From contig CM026402.1 in NCBI GenBank assembly GCA_014843695.1, positions 21,871,005 through 21,935,004 of the forward strand: a stretch of 64,000 nt of DNA. The letters run 5' to 3'. Made by a program: the position numbers and the translations under genes. Under the pieces are notes generated by a model. It made no database searches, was not told the DNA's origin, and saw only the letters and a list, made by a program, of their open reading frames with translations. Numbering within the stretch: the stretch's first letter is position 1; each line of letters opens with the position of its first letter. Below, one piece after another: positions 1 through 11,699 of the stretch. The stretch is from Archivesica marissinica (Eukaryota; Mollusca; Bivalvia; Venerida; Vesicomyidae).

Positions 1-2218
1 TATGATTCGATAGCTTTGGCTGCAAAATTCATTTGAAATAAAATAACTCTCGTAAGTAGGTCAAATTAAGTTTTTTTCTCGGCATCATAAAAGAGTGTGT
101 CACTTGTTTGGGACAGCCTAGATATGTGTTGAAACCGCATGTAATTTGGTGAAATAGTTGCAATAGCACATTATATATTACTTAAATGTAATCATGACAG
201 GTCTGTCACATGTTATCTTTACAGCAATTGATGTTCGCATTTATAGGAGAGGCATACCGTCAAACTATGTACAACATAAATATGATATGAGGCATATGTT
301 CAATGTATGCATAACTATGCATGCAATACCATCGTATACTGCTCTTACATGTCGTAATGTATAATACATAATGGAATCAATTGGTGAGACTTAATTTAGT
401 ACATATTGTATGTACGTTCAATAATGTGTCATTAAATGTGAACGAATGCTACTAGACTAAGTATACTATGTGAATGATAAAACAATTATAGTATTTAATA
501 ATAACATGGCTTACCTTGTTTATGTCTATTTTCTACCAACAGAAAAGCATGCAGACAATGTGGCTCACGATAATCTGCAGCTTCACAAGTTGTCTGCCTA
601 AGTCCTCACTGAATGGGAAGAAAGACGCATTCCAATGTATAACACTGGAGCAATCATCAATATTATATTTATTATAATGGAGATAATCTCAATAAGCTTT
701 CGATTAAATCCATTTTCATTCTGTATACAATAGATATGTGTTTTACGTTTAGTTATCGTCGCTACCGGTTGCCCATATGAGCGACGCCTCCTGAGGAGAT
801 TAGTCATTTTAGATTTTGGAGGATAGTGCATGATACATACAGAGACCCATTCCAGAGTCTCCTCTGGTTCTTTTACGTGCACGGTGTAAAGCACCGCCAC
901 GAGATGCTACCAAGTCATTTTGTCCTTGTTTATAAATACATGTACAGTCTGGTGGGTAATCATCTGTGACCTGGGTTGGGGATTTGGGGAATCACTTAAT
1001 AACAATATTAAGAAATAAACATGTTTAATGCAAGTAAAATACTACCAATATCATCATAGTACATGACAGCAATGTTTCTACACAGATATTCAAAAAGATG
1101 CAAATCATAAAACATTGATGAACATAATTTATATAGTCTAAATACATATATACATGCAATTGCATAAGAAATTATACATTTCTCTAACAACTTGAGCAAA
1201 TATTTATGATGTTTTAGTTTATTTACCATAGAGGACCACAATGGCACTGTATCGCTCACCTGACTCCATTGTTCACACAAGGGTGTCATGCAACAACTAT
1301 GAATATCATTGTATTGTACATTGATCAATCTTACTAAATGTCGGCGGTAGATTTTCCGAAGAATTTGTAATATTTTGAGATGGAAGAATTTGTACCATGA
1401 TGACAAGTAAATACTAAATCGACATTGTGATGTCAACCTAGAAGAATAAAAGGTGTATTTTGCATATAAACCGACAGTTATGAAATGCGAAACTGTCTAA
1501 TCTCATCAGTGATTATTATGACATTGCAATTACTTTAATTGGTGTCGGTTCTTCAGACTGTCCAGTTAATTGGTTAATCCAGTTGGAAGAGTGGATGGCT
1601 TGCAAGACGGCAGCCATGTGTTCAAGCCCCCAGGACACAGGTTTTCAGGGAGTTAAACATGTTTGCTACAGTCCTTGTCGTTAGTCAGAGGCATGTATTA
1701 TGTGGATTTGCTAAAAAACATTGGTGGTGTTGTATAATTAGAAGCCATTGCAGATATAGCGTGTGACTGATCTTTCTGCTTAAAACCATAGGAAAGAAAC
1801 GTTTGCCATTTATGCGATAAACCAAAATGCCCGTGTCAGCTCAATGAAAATGAGGATGCAGAATACTATATATTTCGTTGTCTATTTTATGTAAATCAAA
1901 GGCGCTTACTATTCATAAGCACACGTACACACCACCCTTTAAGCACAAGAACACTACTGTTTGGCTTCGAAAGTTTAACGCACGAAGAAAATGAGTATAT
2001 TTTCAAACAAGTTCAAACTTATATTAAATCAACAAGGCGCTTTGAGCAAAGACATACCTTAATATATTATAAAGTTATGCTGTTCTCTTGATACGATTTT
2101 TGCCTGGTAGTGCAGCAGATAATTGAAACTATCTTTCAAAATGTGATACAAGCACCAAACTTGGCATAAATACTCCTTATGGGTCACTTTTGTGAGAAAA
2201 ATGCTGACCACCTGAAAT
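1..2218. other. Non-coding flank with no recognised gene
   Basis: I see no exon with convincing splice sites and domain signature on either strand. Short open frames on the minus strand (598-900 and 1008-1436) lack recognisable motifs. A weak tRNA-like head near 1584-1631 is listed separately. The last 80 bases, with 'AAGATGGCCGCCATT', resemble degenerate interspersed repeats seen again at 24900-25560. Confidence 0.5.
1575..1645 (+). repeat. Possible tRNA-derived SINE head (relic)
   Basis: An A-box-like TGGAAGAGTGG (1584-1594) lies 23 bases before a B-box-like GTGTTCAAGCCCC (1618-1630), the spacing of an RNA polymerase III internal promoter. I could not trace a body or tail and it does not match the other SINEs here. 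It could be chance. Confidence 0.3.
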
Positions 2219-2892
2219 TCAAGATGGCCGCCATTTTTTCAAGACAGCTGCCTCATACAGCTCAACTAGGTGGCTGACCTGGGGACCGGCTACCATCCAT
2301 CTTCTCAGGGCTGATGGATCTTCAGTCACGCCAATGGCTCCCCTGTCGCCTTTGATAACAGCATTGGCCTGTTCGTGGGCTTGGTCAATAGCCATTGTAG
2401 AGAAATTCCGACTGGACTTGTGAACAACAAATTTGCCACTCTCGAATTCTTAGGCAAGCTGGGGATGTTTCGCCTTCAGGGTCACCATGTCTCTGAGATG
2501 GATTGGAAGCCAGCGTGCATAATTTGTGTTGTTGTTGGCAAAGACGTATGGGATTAGCTCAGCCAGTGATTGGCAGTACAGGCTGAAGTTGGCTTCTCTA
2601 AATGCTCGAACCAGGAGGAGGATCGCTAGTTCCATGGACAGCACCAGGTGCCAGAACTGAAACTGGGGGCTTTCCAGTTTGCGCTTCTCACACCAGACAT
2701 CAAAGCTCAGCACTTCCTTAGGGTTCTCAGCTGCCTCTGTGCAGTAGTCAGTGTAGGCTGCCTTTAGGAGTTGATTGAGACTGCATGCTGTTATCTGGTG
2801 GATTTGGCGTGTCCTAGTAATGCTTGACGCTGTTAAGAAAGAGTCTGCTGTTCCAGAAGAAGTCACCCCTGCCTCCACTAGGGCGCCAGTCC
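2219..2892 (-). pseudogene. Relic of a repeated, unnamed invertebrate gene family
   Basis: Reading leftwards from the N gap, one frame runs to a stop at 2219-2221 and is interrupted only by an in-frame TAA at 2450-2452. The frame is already open at the gap edge, so the N-terminus is missing. Landmarks in order are ITRTRQIHQ, NNNTNYARWLPIHLRDM, GKFVVHKSSRNFSTM, AIDQAHEQANAVIKGDRGA and SALRRWMVAGPQ. From memory these match a large family of uncharacterised proteins, many copies per genome, in cnidarians, molluscs and lancelets. I know no biochemical function for it. High copy number suggests spread by mobile elements. The continuous homology-like frame across the stop suggests a recent nonsense change. 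Confidence 0.6.
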
Positions 2893-3892
2893 NNNNNNNN
2901 NNNNNNNNNNNNNNNNNNNNNNNNNNNNNNNNNNNNNNNNNNNNNNNNNNNNNNNNNNNNNNNNNNNNNNNNNNNNNNNNNNNNNNNNNNNNNNNNNNNN
3001 NNNNNNNNNNNNNNNNNNNNNNNNNNNNNNNNNNNNNNNNNNNNNNNNNNNNNNNNNNNNNNNNNNNNNNNNNNNNNNNNNNNNNNNNNNNNNNNNNNNN
3101 NNNNNNNNNNNNNNNNNNNNNNNNNNNNNNNNNNNNNNNNNNNNNNNNNNNNNNNNNNNNNNNNNNNNNNNNNNNNNNNNNNNNNNNNNNNNNNNNNNNN
3201 NNNNNNNNNNNNNNNNNNNNNNNNNNNNNNNNNNNNNNNNNNNNNNNNNNNNNNNNNNNNNNNNNNNNNNNNNNNNNNNNNNNNNNNNNNNNNNNNNNNN
3301 NNNNNNNNNNNNNNNNNNNNNNNNNNNNNNNNNNNNNNNNNNNNNNNNNNNNNNNNNNNNNNNNNNNNNNNNNNNNNNNNNNNNNNNNNNNNNNNNNNNN
3401 NNNNNNNNNNNNNNNNNNNNNNNNNNNNNNNNNNNNNNNNNNNNNNNNNNNNNNNNNNNNNNNNNNNNNNNNNNNNNNNNNNNNNNNNNNNNNNNNNNNN
3501 NNNNNNNNNNNNNNNNNNNNNNNNNNNNNNNNNNNNNNNNNNNNNNNNNNNNNNNNNNNNNNNNNNNNNNNNNNNNNNNNNNNNNNNNNNNNNNNNNNNN
3601 NNNNNNNNNNNNNNNNNNNNNNNNNNNNNNNNNNNNNNNNNNNNNNNNNNNNNNNNNNNNNNNNNNNNNNNNNNNNNNNNNNNNNNNNNNNNNNNNNNNN
3701 NNNNNNNNNNNNNNNNNNNNNNNNNNNNNNNNNNNNNNNNNNNNNNNNNNNNNNNNNNNNNNNNNNNNNNNNNNNNNNNNNNNNNNNNNNNNNNNNNNNN
3801 NNNNNNNNNNNNNNNNNNNNNNNNNNNNNNNNNNNNNNNNNNNNNNNNNNNNNNNNNNNNNNNNNNNNNNNNNNNNNNNNNNNNNNNNNNNN
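2893..3892. other. Assembly gap of exactly 1000 N
   Basis: A run of exactly 1000 N is a conventional placeholder, so the true distance is unknown. It separates a gene relic from a satellite array, and the array probably extends into it. Open frames across it are artefacts. Confidence 0.98.
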
Positions 3893-6770
3893 TTATAGAC
3901 ATGCTTTCTTATGCAGTCATGTATATTTATAGACATGTTTTATTATGCAATCATGTATAGTAATAAACATGTTTTTAGGCAGTCATGTCTATTTATATAC
4001 ATGTTTTATTATGCAGCCATGTATATTTGAAACATGTTTTATTATACAGTTATGTATATTTATAGACACGTTTTATTATGCAGCCATGTATATTTGAAAC
4101 ATGTTTTATTATACAGTTATGTATATTTATAGACACGTTTTATTATGCAGTCATGTATATTTATAGACATGTTTTATTATGCAGTCATGTATATTTATAG
4201 ACATGTTTTCTTATGCAGTCATGTATATTTATAGTAATGTTTTATTATGCAGTCATGTATATTTATAGACATGTTTTATTATGCAGTCATGTATATTTAT
4301 AGACATGTTTTATTATGCAGTCATGTATATTTATAGACATGTTTTCTTATGCAGTCATGTATATTTATAGACATGTTTTCTTATGCAGTCATGTATATTT
4401 ATAGACATGTTTTATTATGCAGTCATGTATATTTATAGACACGTTTTATTATGCAGTCATGTATATTTATAGACATGTTTTATTATGCAGTCACTGTATA
4501 TTTATAGACACGTTTTCTATGCAGTCATGTATATTTATAGACATGTTTATTATGCAGTCATGTTATTTATAGAAATGTTTTATTATGCAGTCATGTATAT
4601 TTATAGACATGCTTTCTTATGCAGTCATGTTTATCTATAGACATATTTTATAATACAGTCATGTATATTTATAGACAGGTTTTATTATGCAGTCATGTAT
4701 AGTTATAAACATGTTTTTTATGCAGTCATGTATATCTATAGACATATTTTATAATACAGTCATGTATATTTATAGACATGTATTATTATACAGTCATGTA
4801 TATTTATAGACGTGTTTTATTATACAGCTATGTATATTTATAGACATGTTTTATTATGCAGTCATGTATATTTATAGACATGTTTTATTATGCAGTCATG
4901 TATATTTATAGGCATGTTTTATTATGCAGTCATGTATATTTATAGACATGTTTTATTATGCAGTCATGTATATTTATAGACATGTTTTATTGTACAGTCA
5001 TGTATATTTATGGACATGTTTTATAATACAGTCATATATATTTATAGACATGTTTTATTGTACAGATATGTATTTTTATAGACAGGTTTTATTATACAGT
5101 CATGTATATTTATAGACGTGTTTTATTATACAGTCATGTATATTTATAGACATGCTTTATTATACAGTCATGTTTATTTATAGACGTGTTTTATTATACA
5201 GTTATGTATATTGATAGACATGTTTTCTTATGCAGTCATGTGTATTTATCGACATGTTTTCTTATGCAAGCATATTTATAGACATATTTTATTATGCATA
5301 TATATTTATAGACATGTTTTATTATGCAGTCATGTATATTTATAGACATGTTTTATTATACAGCTATGTATATTTATAGACATGTTTTATTATACATTCA
5401 TGTATATTTATAGACATGTTTTATTATACAGTCATGTATATTTATAGACATGTTTTATTATACAGTCATGTATATTTATAGAGATGTTTTATTGTACAGT
5501 CATGTATATTTATAGACATGTTTTATTATACAGCTATGTATATTTATAGACATGTTTTATTATACAGTCATGTATATTTATAGACATGTTTTATTATACA
5601 GTCATGTATATTTATAGACATGTTTTATTATACAGCTATGTACATTTATAGACATGTTTTATTATACAGTCATGTATATTTATAGACATGTTTTATTATA
5701 CAGCTATGTACATTTATAGACATGTTTTATTATACAGTCATGTATAGTTATAAACATGTTTTATTATGTAGTCATGTATATTTATAGACATGTTTTATTA
5801 TACAGCTATGTACATTTATAGACATGTTTTATTATACAGTCATGTATAGTTATAAACATGTTTTATTATGCAGTCATGTATATTTATAGACAGGTTTTAT
5901 TGTGCAGTCATGTATATTTATGGACACGTTTTATTATACAGTCATGTATATTTATGGACATGTTTTATTATACAGTCATGTATATTTATAGACAGGTTTT
6001 ATTATATACAGTTATTTATATTTATAGACATGCTTTATTTTGTAGTCATGTACATTTATAGACATGTTTTATTATACAGCTATGTATATTTATAGACATG
6101 TTTTATTATACAGTCATGTATATTTATAGACATGTTTTATTATACAGTCATGTATATTTATAGACATGTTTTATTATACAGCTATGTACATTTATAGACA
6201 TGTTTTATTATACAGTCATGTATAGTTATAAACATGTTTTATTATGCAGTCATGTATATTTATAGACAGGTTTTATTGTGCAGTCATGTATATTTATGGA
6301 CACGTTTTATTATACAGTCATGTATATTTATGGACATGTTTTATTATACAGTCATGTATATTTATAGACAGGTTTTATTATATACAGTTATTATATTATA
6401 GACATGCTTTATTTTGTAGTCATGTATATTTATAGACAGGTTTTATTGCACAGTCATGTATATTTATAGACAGGTTTTATTGCACAGTCATGTATATTTA
6501 TAGACAGGTTTATTGCACAGTCATGTATATTTATAGACAGGTTTTATTGCACAGTCATGTATATTTATAGACAGGTTTTATTGCACAGTCATGTATATTT
6601 ATAGACAGGTTTTATTGCACAGTCATGTATATTTATAGACAGGTTTTATTGCACAGTCATGTATATTTATAGACAGGTTTTATTGCACAGTCATGTATAT
6701 TTATAGACAGGTTTTATTTTACTTTATTCACCTGTTTTATTATGCAAGCCTATTTATAAAAACAGGTTAT
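3893..6770. repeat. Satellite array, 34-bp monomer, about 83 copies
   Basis: The monomer contains CATGTATATTTATAGACATG followed by TTTTATTATGCAGT, and repeats every 34 bases (for example 4863 to 4897). There are three zones. In the left part the spacer is mostly TTATTATGCAG, in the middle mostly TTATTATACAG. The right part (about 6420-6715) is nine nearly identical monomers with GACAGG and TTATTGCACAG. A block near 5810-6015 recurs near 6185-6390, 376 bases apart. The array fades into degenerate sequence by about 6770. Confidence 0.95.
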
Positions 6771-7873
6771 TGACCGTGCATCCTCCTGACCGTTTTCATT
6801 GTACTTGCTCAATATAACTGGATTTTAGGTATACTGTTGGCAATAATGGCTTGCGTAGAATATTGCTCCAGTCATATACGTAACACCAGAGTAAGCGCCA
6901 TTCAATTAAGAAATCACTTTCTAAATGTAGGCCAATATATATTAAAACATTATTTAATAATAAACAATATGACCATATGTGATCTCCTGATGGGACATCT
7001 GTAAAACATGTTCAGAATAGCAGCCGAAATGACGGTCATCTTGCTATTTGGATCAGAACAATAATAATATAGTTTTCTAACAGTTACTCCATATCGAGAT
7101 TCAGCAGACTTGACAGTGCAGTTCGGGTGATGAAGTCAAATATATAGTTTTAAGATAGCTGTCACAGCACTGCACCTGCATTTCAGATATGAATTATTTT
7201 AGCTATGTTTTATCTACTGGTTGATCGGAAATGCCAGATGAAACTGTCGAGCGGAAATGGCATTCAATGTAAAACTCTGTTGTTGACAGTTTCCATGACG
7301 TTGAATGACACACTTTTGTCAATAGTTCACTATGCCCATAGCTTAGATGAATTACAACATTCATTCAAATATTGGCTAGCTTGATATTAAATAGTGTCCC
7401 AATAACATTGGGCCATCCACAGTTATTATAATTGAATTGATAAAATATAGTTATATGGGCTGACATATAATTTAATTAATATACTGTTTGATACATATAT
7501 GTGTCATGGTGTTATATTGCATCCTATTACATGTGTTCATAATATCCTCAGTAGCCCTAGTCTTTCTGCACTTGAATAACTAAAATGTCGATACTGGCAG
7601 TTATCCTGAAAAACCTTTGGTGGAAAGTAACCATATTTGGTGCACGTATGCATTTCCATACTTGATTGGGCCTATTCAAGCACATCCTCAGCGATGATGA
7701 TTGAGCTTATTTACCCACGCCGCCGGCGAACCATATGGGCGAGCATGTCCTCAGTGAACAATAACCTATACCATTTATTAACAAGAGGTCATAGTTCATA
7801 ATGCTCATTTAGACTTAGAGTATCTATTGCCAATTTGTTACTAATCCGTTTTTAATTTCGTATTTTGTAACAG
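6771..7873. other. Unique A+T-rich sequence upstream of exon Ig1
   Basis: I find no further exon here. The stretch ends with a good acceptor (TATTTTGTAACAG at 7861-7873), so it must be the 3' part of an intron whose upstream exon is not visible in this window, unless that exon lies in the first N gap. Confidence 0.5.
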
Positions 7874-8212
7874 TTGCACCACAAAACCCAGTCATCTCCA
7901 ATACAGAATCTGTGTCACCAGACACACTATCCATACGAGCGACACAAGGACTATCGCATACTCTGATATGTGCATCCACTGGTGGCTACCCGGAACCGAC
8001 AGTGGAGTGGTATAGAGGTAGTACTACAACATCCCCACTGACGTCAAGTAAATCTACGGTACATAATACTGCCAGTGATACATACACAGTAACACAGAGA
8101 TGTACGATTATACCTGGTAGCTCAGACGATGGAATACAATACTATTGTCAATCGAAGTATGACACAGAACCAACACTACAGTCATCAACCAGTGCGGCAT
8201 TATACCTGAATT
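7874..8212 (+). CDS. Ig-superfamily receptor, exon Ig1
   Basis: The 339-base exon runs from acceptor GTAACAG to donor TT|GTAAGT and is phase 1 at both ends, the classic symmetrical Ig module. It encodes one Ig fold: first Cys in TLICAST, core Trp in VEWYRG, second Cys in IQYYCQSK. The repeated Thr/Ser in STTTSPLTSSKST are possible O-glycosylation sites. It is the first exon of the receptor visible here. An upstream exon must exist because it starts in phase 1. Its counterpart in the second gene copy would fall in the N gap at 49782-50781. Confidence 0.85.
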
Positions 8213-8404
8213 GTAAGTTCCAGGCTGTATACTACTGTACCGTGTCAATAATACCATCATAATATAAGTGTATCATTGGTACAATGCTGGAGAATATGTT
8301 TTGATCATGTATTTTTAATACTCAATTAGGCTATTTCTGTGTTAAACTATGTTAAACTCTTATGCTGATTTGCAATTGCTCCACAACACATGTTAAACTA
8401 AAGG

Positions 8405-9075
8405 TATACATGTTTTGGAGGTTGTGGAGATTGTCGAGTGTAGAGTGTTCAGACATGTTAGTGCATGGCGATCTCGCCGTTGCTATATAATAACGCAATT
8501 TATCAAACAACTTTGCTTGTATTCAGTTTCATATGGTATGAACCAATAGCAAAGTTCCACATCTTAGTTCTTAGAGTATGACATCATCACTCATGTACAA
8601 TCCTATATTTATAGAATAGCTAGATATGTTATTGCTAGGCGACGATGCCGTAGCAGTGCGAGTTCTAGGGATGCTTCGATAGCGCATATGGTCGAGTTGT
8701 CAAATTAGTTATGCTATGTATACGGCGTAGCTGTACGGGTTCGAAAGTTGACGTATGCCTATACAATTTATCCTCACAAAGTACTAATATCAATGTTGTC
8801 AATCTGGTAGCATCACTACGATGCCGTCGTCATGCAGTATCAACTCTGACCACCCTACAACTCCACAATCTCCACAACCCCGAACACATGCATCACTACG
8901 ATGCCATAGCCATGCAATAGCAAATATGACCACCCTACGACTACACAATCTCCACAACCCCCAACATATGCATCACTACGATGCCGTCATCGTGCAATAA
9001 CAACCATACCACTCCACCATCTCCACAACCCCCAACTGCATCACTACGTTGCCGTCGTCATGAAACAACACTACC
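8405..9075. repeat. Possible foldback element with about 80-bp internal repeats
   Basis: The left side holds GGTTGTGGAGATTGT (8420-8434). Its reverse complement, ACAATCTCCACAACC, recurs at 8865-8879 and again near 8947 and 9020. The right part is tandem with a period of about 80 bases: GCATCACTACGATGCC starts near 8810, 8890 and 8970, with a variant near 9038. This looks like a non-autonomous element with subterminal inverted repeats and an internal tandem core. The outer ends are not defined. The same structure is in copy 2 (50830-51510). Confidence 0.4.
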
Positions 9076-9330
9076 ACTGCGCTAGCGACAACTTCATAAA
9101 CGTGTGCGCAAGTGGTGCTGACATCTCATGTGCTTACCATGATATCAACTCTCGCTGTAGTAATGAATCAAATATGTGTGTGCAATATTGTTTCTACTGA
9201 CACAAAGATTTCCTTATAAAACCTGTACGAACGGTATAATTATAAATCGTAATATTACTGGAATACATATGAAATGAACAACGACCAATTTCTATTAATC
9301 AAGAAAAATGAAAGGTCGTTGACTTCAGAT

Positions 9331-9540
9331 AATTTACCTATCACCGCTCTAGGTTCGAATCCCACTGGAGTTGCCGAATTGTGTCATGTGAAGAAGCTAT
9401 CTAGTTGGTTTACGGATGTTCGGTTGTTTTATCTGGGTATCCGTCCATTCCAGAACTACTTGTCGGAGTTCATTCTCGTCCAATAATAGCTGGAGAATCG
9501 CTATATGACCTAAGCTGTTGATGCGACTTTGAACCACAAA
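9331..9540 (+). repeat. tRNA-derived SINE, 5'-truncated
   Basis: It carries a pol III B box, GGTTCGAATCCCACT, and a shared 3' body (AATAATAGCTGGAGAATCGC, then GACCTAAGCTGTTG). The A-box head is missing. In copy 2 about 170 extra bases, including an A-box-like GGCAGAGCGGTCA, lie at this point, so copy 1 has suffered a deletion. The same family lies inverted at 38937-39196. Confidence 0.7.
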
Positions 9541-9891
9541 ATCATACATACTAACTATACGTATACTAGCAGTACTTGATAGAACAACAATGTTTTACTA
9601 ACCACAGAAGTGCAATACTAGAGTAGTTCATCCGCTGAGTATCAACAACCTGCCAGACAAAGTCGCATTGATCTAACTTGAGAAAGGTATATTTGCAGCT
9701 ATAGTTGATATCTCATATCCTCCACTCATGATGCATATTAAACCATTTATCAATGGAACAAATAGAGTGTGTGTACTAGTATATTGTAGCAGTATATAAG
9801 GTGTGCATTGGTCATACATTTGTAACAGTAAGAATGTGTAGATATAGATAGGTTGCATATGAGATTACTATAACTATACATATCATGTTAA

Positions 9892-10331
9892 AGCGATATT
9901 GCAGCAAAGCCCAAGCAATAAACATGTTGCGTATAAATAGCATTCCTACTACAAATACTTTCGAAATAATTCGAACACTACTATTCAATCAATATACACG
10001 TGTTCTTGTGGTCAACAGTCTATCAAAAGTGAAAGTAGGATTTCATATTCATAAAGTTTTGAGATCATTTAAATCTGATAAAGATAAATATGCACAGGCA
10101 CAAACGGTACATCTGTACCATAAATCACGTTATGCATGCTACACTCGTTGTATTACCCATGCATGTTGACCATATTTACAATGTTTTGTTAGGTCAACAA
10201 ACGTCGTATACGACGCATGTTTATTAGTTGAAATACACAGATTCTGTTCCATTTAATTGAATACAAATGATAATATGCAATAGGAAATTACATTCTGTAG
10301 AACTTTGCTTTTTCGTCGATGTATTGTCGCT
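9892..10331. mobile_element. TTAA-flanked MITE, type 1
   Basis: TTAA sits at both ends (9888-9891 and 10332-10335). Inside are imperfect inverted ends: AGCGATATTGCAGC on the left and, as reverse complement of the right, AGCGACAATACATCG. It encodes nothing. TTAA target duplication is typical of piggyBac-type insertion; the parent transposase is not visible. An inverted, related copy lies at 20080-20499. It ends only about 25 bases before exon Ig2. Confidence 0.7.
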
Positions 10332-10360
10332 TTAACCAACTCCTTGTTTCCTTATCGCAG

Positions 10361-10675
10361 TAAATCCATCCATACCAACAGTTTCTCAACTTCCAACGCG
10401 TGTAGAAGGTAATACTCTACAAGATATTGCTCGATGTGAGAGTTCGGGATTTCGTCCTTCTACCAGTTTAAGTCTCTCGTGGATAGTTAGAGGACAGACG
10501 GAAGTAGACACAGTTACACCAACAGAAGATCCAGCAGGTTCAGCAAAGTTCTCCGTTACATCAACATATAACAAGCAAGTAGGCAGACAAGACAACGGCA
10601 AACAGCTGACGTGTTCTGTAAACCATTCTACACTGTCTTCACCAGTCACTGGTTCAACGACTGTCATTGTTTTTT
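10361..10675 (+). CDS. Ig-superfamily receptor, exon Ig2
   Basis: This 315-base phase 1-1 exon lies between acceptor TTATCGCAG and donor TTTTT|GTGAG. It encodes an Ig domain closer to the C2-like domains of nephrin/CD80-type proteins: PTVSQLPTRVEG at the start, first Cys in DIARCESSG, Trp in LSLSWIVRG and second Cys in KQLTCSVNH. It lacks the usual DxGxYxC motif, having DNGKQLTC. The adjacent MITE supplies the likely branch-point region. The copy at 52988-53302 differs at six bases (three amino-acid changes). Confidence 0.85.
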
Positions 10676-10939
10676 GTGAGTTATTATAATTTCTTTACCA
10701 ACACATTTATTTGAAATATTTCAGAGATAAATACTTGTACTTTATGTTGAAGGAGTTCATAACTGGCTACCATTGTCCATCTTGCAAATAGATGTGTTCC
10801 AATAGATCAATCAATAATTCCGGCCAAATATATGTTTTCCATGGAACTTCTGGTATGAACAATTGACCTCATCGAGACGACGCGCAGAAATTCACTCACC
10901 GCTATCCGAATATTAAGAGATACAATGTTTGTGTGCACT

Positions 10940-11552
10940 GTTTATGCTACACTCATATCTGTTCTATGCTACACCCATATCTGTGTTTATGCTACACCCA
11001 TAGCTGTGTTTATGTTACACCCATATCTGTGTTTATGCTACACCCATATCTGTGTTTATGCTACACCCATATCTGTGTTTATGCTACACCCATATCTATG
11101 TCTATGCTACACCCATATCTGTGTTTATGCTACACACATATATGTGTTTATGCTAAACCCATAGCTGTGATTATGCTACACCCATAGCTGTGTTTATGTT
11201 ACACCCATATATGTGTCTATGCTACACCCATAGCTGTGTTTATGCTACACCAATATCTGTGTTTATGCTACATCCATATCTGTGTTTATGCTACACCCAT
11301 ATCTGTATCTATGCTACACCCATATCTGTGTTTATGCTACACCCATATTTGTGTTTATGCTACACCCATATCTGCGTTTATGCTACACCCGTATCTGTGT
11401 TTATGCTACACCCATATCTGTGTTTATGCTACACCCATAGCTGTGAGTATGCTACACCCATAGCTGTGTTTATGCTACACCCACAGCTGTGTTTATGCTA
11501 CACCCATATCTGTGTTTATGCTACACCCATAGCTGTGATTCAACAATAATCA
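10940..11552. repeat. Minisatellite, 23-bp unit, about 26 copies
   Basis: The unit is GTTTATGCTACACCC followed by ATATCTGT (or ATAGCTGT). Because 23 is not a multiple of 3 and no phase has a stop, all three + frames stay open and show a spurious 23-residue protein repeat. It lies in the intron between Ig2 and Ig3. Copy 2 (53564-54478) has about 40 units. Confidence 0.93.
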
Positions 11553-11699
11553 CAGACAATGTTCAACTCCAAAACCCAGTATATGCTTTCATCTCTGTAT
11601 TCTACTGAAAAAATGGTGACCGATTATTACCGCATACATGTAATTACTAGAAACAAGCTATTTAATTGAATATTGTCACATTGGTATTGCTGGGGTTAG

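Noticed and set aside
598..900. Minus-strand 100-residue frame with a hydrophobic stretch
   Set aside because: No recognisable domain, no splice signals, A+T-rich composition can give hydrophobic residues by chance.
2775..3960. Four long open frames crossing 2893-3892
   Set aside because: They consist of N translated as X; only the gap edges are real sequence.
4924..6435. Small frames in the 34-bp array
   Set aside because: Satellite translation; no constraint visible.
10386..10667. Minus-strand frame opposite exon Ig2 (and 53013-53294)
   Set aside because: Shadow of the Ig exon; the + strand has splice sites and the Ig signature.
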